DNA of 64,000 bases from Clavaria fumosa (lineage: Eukaryota; Basidiomycota; Agaricomycetes; Agaricales; Clavariaceae). The notes under the pieces were generated by a model that saw only the letters and a list, made by a program, of their open reading frames with translations, was not told the origin of the DNA and made no database searches. Where the stretch lies: assembly GCA_951802425.1 (NCBI GenBank), contig OX637797.1:2356001-2420000 (forward strand). Reading direction: 5' to 3'. Within the stretch, counting starts at the first letter, position 1. Each line of letters starts with the position of its first letter. The position numbers were made by a program, and so were the translations under genes. Below are positions 1 through 10,559 of the stretch, piece by piece.

Positions 1-138
1 GTTCCCGGGAACGATGGAGTTAAGTTACCGAAGGATGATCGGCGTGGGTCACGTGTTCGAAAGTACATGAATTGCTGACCGGTCAATCCATCCGCCATCG
101 ACCATCGGCCGTCTTCCGTCCACCATCTACCGTTTACC

Positions 139-2155
139 ATGGCTGAAGCATTGCAGCAACTTATTTTGGACACCATCAGGGACAAATCAATGATTGAAGA
201 CACGAGGACTCTCGTGTTACCTAGTAAATCAGATCCCGCGGTGTCGCAGGATGAACAGACCGCTATCCTTGGCGCTCTTAACTCGCTCCATAGCCGCGAA
301 GTCCGTCCTATCAACGCGACTAAAGTTTGGCGCTGACGTATATTCCTAGATGATCACATATGAAACACACGAGATTTCATCACATATTCTTACCCCAGAA
401 GGCACCCAGCTTGCACTGCACGGTTCGCACGAGGCTCGCGTGTGGGCTGCACTTCCTCCAAAAGGCGTTCCTCCCATGACCACCGCGGAGCTCAAGGGAG
501 TTCTTGGGGAAGAAACTGCCAAAGTAGGCCAAGGTCGCGCCTTCAAAAACAATTGGATTGGAAAGGAGGCTGGTGGTCTAGTCAAACTGGTGCGTCGCTC
601 GCGTAGGGCCGCGGGCGAGATGTCGAACTCTCGTCTCAGGTCACAACGATACAAGACCAAACCCAACTAGATTTATGCGAGGTCGATTCCACGGGTACCC
701 TCAAGTCGGGGGAGAAGATGCTTGCTGATTTACGTAAACGCAAGCTTATTGTACCAAGGTTCGAATCAGCTCCTCGGTCAGACCCTTACTGTATGACCCA
801 CTTTCCTTTGAATAGAAAAGGACAATGGTACACAGTTCACAAGGGCCCAAATTTCAGCACGTCGACGGCTAAGCCCGAAACAGATCTTACAGTAGAGATG
901 CTGGCATCGTACGCTTCTACTTCATTATGAGAGCTACTCATCCAACCTCATTTTAGAGGCTCATGGAAGACATCCAAATTCAAGAAGTACAATTTTGAAG
1001 CTGAGGGTATACCAACGAACGGTGGCTCCCTCCACCCACTCCTCAAAGTGCGCAGCGAGATCCGCAATATCTTCCTGGAAATGGGGTGCTTTTACATCGT
1101 CCTGCCGCTAAATGGGGTCATTCATGTAGAAGTGATACAGATTTTCGGAAATGCCGACCAGCTCTTTCGTCGAATCGGGCTTTTGGTGCTTTGACAGCCT
1201 ATTTGTCCCGCAACAACATCCCGCGCGCGAACTCCAAGATACCTTCTATCTTTCCGGTTTGTGGCTAATACTTTATGCACAACCTCAAACTAACGTTACG
1301 ATAAGACCCTTCGCGCGCCCTCCCGCCGCCCAAAGCATACTACGAGCGCGTCGCACGCGTGCATGAGCATGGGGGGTACGGGTCCACCGGATATCGCGCA
1401 CCATGGTCAGACGAGGAGTCCAGAAAACTGTTACTCAGAACACACACGACCGCCTGCAGTGCAGCGATGCTATACCGTCTTGCGGCGCGATGCCGTGGGG
1501 AGGGTTCCAATAGCAAAGATAATGATGACGATGGCTTCTGCCCAGCGAAGCTATTCAGCATTGACCGGGTGTTTAGGAACGAGACGGTTGATGCGACGCA
1601 TCTCGCCGAGTTCCACCAGGTAGAAGGCGTCGTGGCTGATCAGGGCCTAACGCTCGCCGATCTTATCGGTAGGATACCTTCTGCGCTTCCCAGATCTTAT
1701 ACTTGCTAATCTTGAGCGCAGGCTTTATGCGCGTTTTCTTCCAAAAAATGGGTATCGAACAACTCAGGTTTAAACCTGCCTACAATCCATACACAGAAGT
1801 AGGCAACGCCTTTGTCCTGCGTGGCACCTCTATCTCACTTGTCTCAGCCCTCCCTTGAGATCTTCGCCTTCCATCCCTTATTGGATCGATGGGTCGAAGT
1901 TGGTAATAGCGGCATGTTTCGTCCAGAGATGCTGGAACCAATGGGTTTTCCGAAGGACGTCCGTGTGCATGGTTGGGGCCTCAGTCTGGAGCGGCCTACG
2001 ATGATTCGGTTAGTCCTCTTGATCCACTTTCCATGAGCAGCTTTTGAGCTAAGTAATCGCTTTTGCACAGGTACGGAATCAATAATATAAGAGCATTGGT
2101 TGGCCACAAGGTGTCGATCGAGACGATTGAGACTTCTCCTGCTGTAATGTTTTAA
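139..2155 (+). CDS. Phenylalanyl-tRNA synthetase alpha subunit (cytosolic)
   Basis: Catalytic alpha subunit of the cytosolic (alpha-beta)2 Phe-tRNA synthetase, which charges tRNA-Phe. The first exon starts [10 protein letters not shown] at 139. Further exons give the basic linker around 540-660, the class II core starting [16 protein letters not shown] near 1030, the [13 protein letters not shown] block near 1160, the [15 protein letters not shown] block (motif 2 region) near 1600, and motif 3 [20 protein letters not shown] spanning an intron near 2010-2070. It ends at TAA 2153-2155. At least six short introns are needed to join the frames. The partner beta subunit lies at 8070-10461 in the same window. 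Exon borders were read by eye; identity is secure because the core blocks are in family order. Confidence 0.93.
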
Positions 2156-2448
2156 CGAACCGAACGGTTCAGCTAGAGCTTGGCTCGATATCATCTGCCA
2201 ATGCAAAAACTAGAGAGTCAACATTCTGCAGCTGTATGAGAATTGATCGGGGAGCATGAGTGAACGCCCGAGATCACGCGGGATTGCTGTACAATACTAC
2301 CGTTGCTCCTGATGGAATGCTACCAGCTCCTGGTATATACAAGGTTGCCCAAGGGTGTTCCTGGCGAGTATCTTCACATTCCGTAACCTAGACTCACTTA
2401 TGTCCTCCGCAATATAATGCATTCATTTTCCACACAAAAGGGCAATTA

Positions 2449-5074
2449 CTAGAATGAGAACACCGCGGCATTCTTCCTTGAGCCAAACATGTACACGAAT
2501 GCCTGGCTCATGAAAAGTCCCACAGTGATGCCAATAGTCACCGCAATCATCGCGCCACCGATGTCAATACCACTACCTTGAGCGGTGATACCACCTGCCT
2601 GTGACAATCCTGACTGTAGAAACAAATCTCAGCAGATTCATCGAGAGGGACGGCACGGAAATATTAATGACTCACAGGGACCAAGAACAAAACGCCTGTA
2701 ACCATGGACGTAAATGCTGTGCCGCCCATTTTGCGTGAGTAGATATTTCCCAGTAAGCCCACGGTGAATGCGCCGATAGCAGACACAATATCAGAGCGGT
2801 TGAAGATGTAATGGTTGGCGACTTTGTTCGTTGCATACGAAGCACATGAGATGATAACCATGACCGGCAGCTGCTTGCTCTTCCACGGCTGGAGGTTCGC
2901 GAGTGACGAAAGCGTCGAAAAGATCGGGACGATGATGAATTGGGACCACCATGGGAACGGCTGGAGGAACCACGGGTGGACTTTGGGGCGGTAGCAGCCT
3001 TCGACAATGTCTTTCTGGACGAGCGGCACTGCGTCGGTAAACGTGAAGGTGCCTGCGCGGTATAGCTGAGATGGCAGGAGATCGGTGTTGTTATCGACTA
3101 GGAAGCTTCCCACTAGGGTCGTGGTGGGCGACAGGTCGGTAGCTAATGTTTGAAGCTGGTGCCGAGCCTTCGAATCCAGCAGAAGGTAGATGTCTGAACC
3201 GATCTGCAGACCGAAACCCTAGAAAATAGCGGGACGCTCAGTTGCTTCTGAGAATGTACAATTGAGAGTGACCTTACTAAGAACAGCGTGTAGATAAGAG
3301 CATACACCATTTTGACACTCCCGCACACAATGTTTTTAGACGCAAGTTCCAGAGAGCTTGTCACTGCGACTGCGATGAACAATCAATCGCCGTGCGTAAA
3401 GGTTCTATACTCACAAATCAAATAACCAGGAAGGATGCCGATGATGCCCGCAGACGATATCGCGGTATAGCAGAATAATTGGTTGCTACCCCGAATACTG
3501 CTCAACGCCCGAGCAGTAAAGGACGTGAAGATGGCAATCGTGATTCTGTGGATGCGGTCAGTATAACAGCACAATGTATCGTGGGAGGACATACTCGAAG
3601 ACGTTAGCGTACAAGGCGCTCTTGGAGGCAACGCCAAGTTGAAGCGCGCACAAGATGAAAGCTCCGACGCCAGCGATCCACATATCGACGAAGGAACCGC
3701 CGAAAGCTAAGGGACATATCAAAGCGGACAATAGGAACGCTAGAATACATCGGAACCAGGTGGAGTAAAGGGGATTCGCAGAAAGAAGCTCGGAAAGTTG
3801 CTTTGTGGCTTCCTTTGCGCTGATTTCGTCATGGACGACAGACCTGTAGATGAGATGCACCTTGTGCAAACTCCCGAGTGATAGCCGACCACCACACTTT
3901 ACAAAGTGCGTCTCAGACGTCTTAGTGCCTTCGTCTCCGAATGAGCAGATGATGACGCCTGGTAGATGAATGAACTCCGCGTCGACCTCCAGAATCTTTG
4001 CTGCCGCCACTAGTTGGGACTCTATGCGATGGGATGGCGCGCCAAACGTCATCAGGCTACGAGCTAACTTCAGGAGAAAAGCCTGGCGGTTGACGATAGC
4101 TATGGGATGGTTAGACGTGAACTACGATCATAGGAACAGCATTTTCAAGGCGCACATGTGATGTTGAATTCAATCCGCACTCTGGCTCTTTCTTTGCGGC
4201 GGGCCTTGTAGTCCATCTGACGCAAAGCATTCCTCCTGACTTCCTCTGGGTCGTCGAGAAATCCTTTCGATCCGGTGATACGTGGATCATCTCCGTCTAC
4301 GCCTTGCGAATCCAGTGATCCCATGGAATCATTTCGCTGAAAAGAATATCTATCTTCACCCACAGATGAACAGCCCACGGAGAAGTCCGAATAAGCCCGT
4401 GACCGGTTACGTCTCATGCTTGATCGTTGCCGAATATTCGAAGGTCTCTTCGCGTCATCATCCGGAGACCGTTCATTGTGGTGCCATTCCATGAGCTGCG
4501 AAAGGACACCTCGGCTGTTGTCTTGCCGCGGATGAGGGTCGGCGTAGCCTCCCTTTTCTAGGTCTCGAGGACGGTCAGAGTCATCCGGAGGATGGCCTGC
4601 AAAGCTGACGGAGCGCTGTCTACGCATCGTCCCGCGAACGGGATGGACTGATGAGTCTCGTGGGGCGATTCGACCAGCATATGTGTTGGCAGGGGGAGGA
4701 ATATCGTATGGATGCTGATAAGACGATAGAGAAAATCTTTGGTCCTCTGTTGACCCATCGCGGAGCGTGTCTTCGCTAGGTCTAAATTGACGAAGATCTT
4801 CGGCTGCCATGCGTGTCATACTCGTACGGCCGATAGGGAGTTCCTCCATGCCTTCTAGATCAAGCCGTACATTCTGCCGTGCATCGCGTTCATTATAGAT
4901 AGGGAGGCGCCATTCAGGAGCGGTGGAACGAAAAGCAGGCAAAGCAGCATTTCCAGCGGAAGGCGGGGGACGAGGACCTGATCCCGCGGATACATATGTG
5001 GGAAGAGTTGAGCGGGGTTGGATACAATCAGAGGTCAGTGACTGGTGCTGTCTTCGAAGTTGGGAAGCAGGCAT
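2449..5074 (-). CDS. Prm10/ThrE-like integral membrane protein (DUF1212 family)
   Basis: Multi-pass membrane protein of the ThrE/DUF1212 family, which includes yeast Prm10; bacterial members export threonine and serine, and the fungal substrate is unknown. The first exon from 5074 encodes about 300 residues of polar, probably disordered N-terminus rich in Ser, Arg and Pro. Next comes the cytosolic ThrE domain (FGAPSHRIESQLVAAAKIL, then FIHLPGVIICSF) near 4040-3900, followed by membrane segments such as WFRCILAFLLSALICPLAFGG, AFILCALQLGVA and, in the second half, AIGAFTVGLLGNIYS. The last exon (about 2612-2449) ends in a helix and the tail SRKNAAVFSF. At least five introns. The family call is confident; transport activity is inferred from the family. 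Confidence 0.82.
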
Positions 5075-5465
5075 ATCCGTCGGCGAGGGTCTCCGTCAAA
5101 CTGTAGGATAGCGGGTAGGGTAATAAGTATAGAGGAGGGGATATTAAACGAGACGCGGAGGCTGACGTGCTTGATGCGGTGAAATAAATTGACTGGCCTG
5201 GTTCAGGTCGGCGCGATTGGAATGTAGACTGGTACAGTATTTCTTACTGAGATGCAATTTCGGGCGACCTGAGCATCTTACGCACATAAAGAAGCTAGGA
5301 GACGCAGCTCACACGGTTATCTAATTTGAGTACAAATGCAACGGAAAACTGTGCCAAAAATCGTTTCTGTAGCGCGCCTTCATCGAGAATACAAGGGAAG
5401 CACCTTGCGCATGTAGATTCGAATCCTTCGTGCGCAAGCAGTTTTCTGCATGTATTCCAAAAGTT
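5075..5465. other. Intergenic gap, about 390 bp
   Basis: Sequence between the start of the Prm10-like gene and the end of EMC10, both on the minus strand. It should hold the promoter of the first and the 3' UTR of the second. A TTCGAAT motif near 5410 resembles a tRNA T loop, but no arms or A box accompany it. I see no gene. Confidence 0.5.
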
Positions 5466-6327
5466 TCACGCTCCACTGGTTTTACCGCTACTTTGTTTAC
5501 CGAGCGGTTGCTTCGCCGTGATCTGGGCTAGGGGTGATCACTTGCGGAGAGATTGAGCATACATGAGACCCATAACAGGAAAAAAAGACGTACTCATAGC
5601 AAGAACGATTGCAAAGATGTACATCCAATATTTTTGAATGAAGGACTTCTCGGGGACAGGGGGTATGACTTCCCCTTCAGGCGATAGAGGCGGTGGCATT
5701 CGCAAAATAGGGCTACAAGGACAAGTCAAACGACGGGGAACGCCAGAAAACAGACTAAACGCACAGTGGAGGCACAGCAGGTGACTTGATCACCACTGTC
5801 GTGTTCAGGAATGCCATAGGGAGATGGAGCTCGCTTGGATTAGGCGATTTTCCCGTCGGAGATGGGCATGATCCATCATGAGGTATAGGCTGTACAAAGT
5901 AGTCGAGGGCAAAGGTTTCGGCTTCGTGGGTGAGATGCAGCACGATGGTTTCTGATGTGCTTTGTGCCAGATGACACTAGGAAGAGATATTGGGCGTGGG
6001 TGCGCCACTGCGAGATGGTAGACGTACCGCTTTTACGGGTGAGATGTCCAAATCCTCTTGATTATGCGGTTGGCGTTGCAAGGCAAGTTGGTAAAGAGCT
6101 CCACCCTCACTGGCTTGGACTAGTCGACTCATACTTTGCCAGTCTTGCAGTAACGTGTCCGAGGGGAGCCATATTGGCTCTGAGTCTGCCGGGAAGAGGA
6201 CTGTTCCGCGTTCTGAGAAAGGGGATGGACCTGTGCGGGGAAAATATACACGGTGCAGAAGGCGCAATTGCGATTCGGCAGCTACAAGCTGAGCGCACAC
6301 GACCAGGGCGAGCAGCGACTTGATCAT
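5466..6327 (-). CDS. ER membrane protein complex subunit 10 (EMC10-like)
   Basis: Luminal and membrane subunit of the EMC, which inserts membrane proteins at the ER. The start at 6327 gives a clear signal peptide (MIKSLLALVVCAQLVAAE). The middle has the beta-rich luminal domain, including the HLTHEAETFALDYFVQP block near 5940-5890 and NTTVVIKSPAVPP near 5810. The C-terminus carries the family signature KSFIQKYWMYIFAIVLAM, the single membrane helix. The final exon is inferred: a donor GTACGTC right after the helix and an acceptor TAG near 5530 give a short Ser/Gly/Lys-rich tail ending at 5466; without splicing the frame stops at 5538. It diverges from the Bsd2-like gene with 151 bp between start codons. 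Confidence 0.8.
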
Positions 6328-6478
6328 TGCGTACTTGTGCGGGAAGACTCACGCCTGCACAGCCACTGTTACCATGCATGTGGTAAATAGAGCCAAGCAA
6401 TATTAACCAGAGCACAAACAAGCGAACTGCAGCTTAACACCTCCTTTCATCCTCCGTCGCTCACTCAGCTTGCACTCC

Positions 6479-7952
6479 ATGTCCAGTCGTTATGCTCCTC
6501 TTCCGACCAATCCAAGGAATGACGACCAGAGCGAAATGGATGCTGCTTTTGGCGACTCAGATGACGAATACCAAGCCGACGAAGTTCGACCCTTAAACGG
6601 CTCAAATCTTCTAGACTCACATTCCTCTCCAACTAATCTAATCCAACCATCTGCTTCAGGCGGCTACGATTTTGAGACCGCCGATTACGACTTTCCACCA
6701 CCAGGCAGTCCGCCCATCCCGTCGGATAGAGCCTTACCGAACGACTTTGGCAACTCTAATGGCCTCGTACCGTCTTTTAACAGGGACACCTTTGCTGCAG
6801 TTCAACGAAGGAGTTGGTTTAAGCAGACAGTAGCCTCTATTTTGCCATCGCACTATGCCCAGCGATTTGGTCTCGGTCCACAGGTCCCTGCAGGAGCTAT
6901 AGGGGGAGGTTTGGCCAACGATGGGGTATTCGCAAATGTCACCGCTAAACCCACTCGCCCAATACAGGTTGTGGAAGGTACGGAATATAGCACATCTATG
7001 CTCTTATTTTGTGTTAAATGGATGCACTTAAAGGAGATGACACTTATCTTGTTCCGGAGGACGCTCGGCAAGATGCCCCGCCCACATACGCGTCAGCACA
7101 AGCTGACGCAGTCCCTCCGTACTGGGAGACAACAGTGCATGCACCCTTCTCTCCCGACTCACCCGGCCAAATCGTCCTCGATGGACTCCCTACTGGCACT
7201 GTCTTTGCCTTCCTTTGGAACATGCTCGTCACCATCACCTTCCAGTTCATCGGTTTCCTCCTCACATACCTCTTGCACACGACACACGCTGCGCAGTGCG
7301 GCTCACGCGCAGGTTTGGGGATCCTACTTATCCACTACGGGTTCGCCTTAAGGGGGAAAGGGTCGGAGAATCCCAACGATCGCTATCGGACAGATGCCGG
7401 TGGCTGGACCACCACCGTCACGCCTTCTGGAGACATGTACAACAGCACCAATTCCGCGACCGTGACGGCCAATGCAGAGGATGGTGATATGATGTTCGGC
7501 GATGCTACGCGGCAGTGGTTGTCCTTTTTTCTCATGACACTCGGTTAGCCGTCTTTCGCATTGCGACGTGCCCTTTTGCCAACCTTTAAATCAAAATTCT
7601 AGGATGGTTCACCTTACTCACATCTTTCCTGTCTTTCTGGCGAGTGAAGCGTTGGGAACGAGGCATCTTGGCATCACAGCGCCAGGATCCGTCGGGTGCC
7701 TCTTCCAACACGTTCAACCTCGATACCTTTGGCTTCCGCCACGCCCTCCTGTTCCGCCAGGGTCTTGGCCTCAACATGCCTTGGGATACCCCAGAACCTC
7801 AGCGCGACGATGCAGTCGCACAAGAAGACGGAGACACCGTGCCACTTGTCTCGCCAGATCAATATACCCCCGAGCAACTCCGCCGGTTCGCGACGGCGTA
7901 TGCGAGCGAAATGCAGTTGAGGGAGAATCTAAGAGCGTCAGGACTAATCTAA
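6479..7952 (+). CDS. Bsd2/Ndfip-family membrane adaptor
   Basis: Adaptor that recruits Nedd4/Rsp5-type ubiquitin ligases to membrane cargo; yeast Bsd2 directs metal transporters to the vacuole. The first ATG in frame is at 6479 (MSSRYAPLPTNP). The N-terminus is acidic and disordered. A PPxY motif (APPTYASA) near residue 180-190, just after the first intron (donor 6977), is the expected WW-domain ligand. Membrane segments follow: GTVFAFLWNMLVTITFQFIGF, then FLLTYLLHTTHAA, a segment around SRAGLGILLIHYGFAL, and QWLSFFLMTLGWFTLLTSF across the second intron (about 7545-7602). The C-terminal tail ends LRENLRASGLI at 7952. Family, topology and motif agree. Confidence 0.85.
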
Positions 7953-8069
7953 ATTATTCGGACATGGCCTAGGACGAGACTCTGTTGTCTACTTGCCGCG
8001 ATCTGATCGTATAGCTGTACAATTCAATATTTGCGTATGATACCTGCCCTGACGCCTATCTTCTACCCC

Positions 8070-10461
8070 TCATTCATGGGTGTCGGCCCCCAGAGCATCC
8101 GTCCCTTTCTTGAATGGCTCAAGGCTGAATTCCAGCGCGGAGCAAGGATATGAGATTTCGAACTTGTCAAGCACACTGGGATGCAGAACGCCCAGCGTTC
8201 CGACCTCCACGTCGTTCGGGGTTTGCAGAATTGCCTTCATCTCGTTCTTGAGTGCGGTCAATGCACTTCGCTTGTCTGGGCGAGGCCGGTAATAGATGGT
8301 AGCAGCCCGTCCAGAGAAAAACGCAGGGTCTGAACACGGGGGGCCAGGTCAAAGGATTGTCTCAAGCCATATCATAGTGCACTCACCGCTACTCTCCTTG
8401 ATATAATACCCCGTCTCGGCCTTGAAGTCCGTATTCGAGATCCTTGGAACCTCCAGCATCTTCATGATACGATCCAACAAGCCATGGACAACCTCAAACC
8501 CGGCTGTCTTGTTGCACCACACCGCCGCGGCGTGCCGGACATTGCGCGCCTGACGCTCGCGCGCCGCATCCTTACGCACGACGTCGGACGTCTCGAACAC
8601 GCGCACCGGCAGCGCGTGCGAGCGGTTCTCACGGATCGACTTGAGCAGCCCCGGTAGCAGCGACGTCCTCACAACCTGGAACTCGAGCGTCTTAGGGTTC
8701 GCAATCTTCACCGCGAGCGTCCCGTCGTCCTTGCGGTTGAGCCACTCAAAGTTCTCCTCGTGGGAACACTTTGTCATGTATTTAACGATGCCTGCATAAA
8801 GAACTGGGATGGGAGAAAGATAGGCGTACCAGAATCAACGGCAACACCTCGACCCACCCGGCTAACGCCCATTCGGTGCGGATGATGTCGGACAGTTTAT
8901 TGATCGCGAGTGGCTGCGCGACGGTGCTCGTTGCAGGGAATTTCTGAGGGAGATTATTGAACCCAAATGCGATGGCGGCGTCTTCCATGATGTCGCATTC
9001 GTGAAAGATGTCTGGTCGAGTGGCAGGTATCAAGACATTGATCAAATCCCCCTTGGGATGCGGCACAGATGCTTGTAGTGTCATGCGTTGGAGTAGACGT
9101 GCAACCTCTGTTGAGGATAGAGAGAGTCCGGTACAAGCATTTACATATGACGCATGGGCAACGGCGGGCCGAGGCGTGAGGTCCGGCGTAATGTGCGCAT
9201 GGCCATCGGGAAGTATAATTTTGCAAGGTTCAATGCTAAAGCACAAGCATCACCTCTGGACTTGACAATTCGAAAGTGGTCACCTACGTGAATGGCTCTG
9301 CACAATACTCGGAAAACATTGTGCAGACAATGCTTATCACAATGGAGAGTTTCGTGGGATCGGTTGCTGTGACATCGATGAAGACGTTCGTCGTATTTAG
9401 AGTAATTTTGCTATGTTCGGAATTGATGATAGGAGGCATCGACAATACAGTGTCTTCCGAATCATATATGATTGGATAGACTGGCGAGTCGCGAATAATG
9501 GGCAAATATTTCGCGAGATGCTTTTCAGACTGAATGTGCATGCGATTTTTGAAAATTCCTGGGTCAATTCCGTAAACCACGAACCTCATAAATAGTCATA
9601 AGTTGCTCGGCAGTGTATTCTTTGTCCTTCCCTAACGGTACGAAATGGATGTCCTTGGGAGGTCTCGCCTCATAGCGGAATGGCCTTTTGAGAGTGTCCA
9701 AATCATGCGTGCCAATAGCAACGAACTGCCTCCGTCTGCCTAAATTCTGATGCAACTTCTCTTGAAGATCTATGAAAGACGCGTAGGACCGAGGAGTGAA
9801 CTTGACATTGCGTAGTATCGCGGCGGCAAAGTAAGGCCGGATTAGTTTTGTCTGGAAATCAACGTGAATGGGACCTTTCCACCGTATGATCAAGTGCAAA
9901 AGTACCTCTGGAGAACATGTGATCGTCAGCAGACCGGACTCGCCTGTCGGTGGGTATGCTAGCTTGTACTGTGGTGGAGGCTCTTTCTCTAAGAACACGC
10001 GTAGAGCACGGGAGATCCCTTCGATGCAAAGAAGATCATATCTGAGATCGTTCAGGATCAGACAGCATGATGAGGATGATTGACGCGACCATACCTGTTA
10101 GCAGGTACTTCTATTTTGAATTGCTGCATAAAGCGCCGTAAGAAAGAGGCTGGTACTAAATGATGGCCCAGATTACCGGACGACCGGCGGGCAAGCCCCT
10201 CTTCGTTGCGGCGAGTACTTCCTCGGTGGTCTGTTGGAAAAAGGAAGTGTGAAAAATGACAAACTTCTAGCAAGATAGGCATGGCACATACGTCTTCATC
10301 CAGCTCCAATCCAAACTGGAAGCATAGCTCGTCGAATTCCTGAGCCGCTGATGGAGGCTGGCAGATTAGAACTGTACACTGACTGTAGAGTAAAATTTCT
10401 AACAGTATTCGCGGCTGAGCCTCTCGCAGAGGTCTGCTTTATCCACGGCTATCGTAGGCAT
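8070..10461 (-). CDS. Phenylalanyl-tRNA synthetase beta subunit (cytosolic)
   Basis: Beta subunit of cytosolic Phe-tRNA synthetase (editing and tRNA contacts). Start: [19 protein letters not shown] read from 10461 leftwards. The next exon gives [19 protein letters not shown], then a [16 protein letters not shown] exon near 10240. The middle contains the B3/B4 and B5 regions (for example the exon at 9564-9998). The C-terminal pseudo-catalytic domain includes [20 protein letters not shown] and [14 protein letters not shown] near 8700-8590. The gene ends ALGADTHE at 8070. About seven introns. It is transcribed away from DPH6, with 98 bp between the two start codons. The alpha subunit is only 6 kb to the left. 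Confidence 0.93.
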
Positions 10462-10559
10462 CGAACCAACGTTAGTCGAATGTTTCTTGCGATGTCGAAG
10501 TCCGCCCGCGTTGCGGTTATATTAGCCAACACAAGGGGTCATGTGATTTGCGCTTTGGA
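10462..10559. promoter_or_regulatory. 98-bp shared divergent promoter (PheRS beta / DPH6)
   Basis: The whole space between two oppositely directed start codons (10461 on minus, 10560 on plus) is 98 bp, so both promoters and both 5' UTRs must fit here or overlap the coding regions. I see no convincing TATA box. That this acts as one bidirectional promoter is inferred from the spacing. Confidence 0.55.

Noticed and set aside
5380..5440. TTCGAAT-centred sequence resembling a tRNA T arm
   Set aside because: The flanking bases do not pair as a T stem and there is no A box or acceptor stem.
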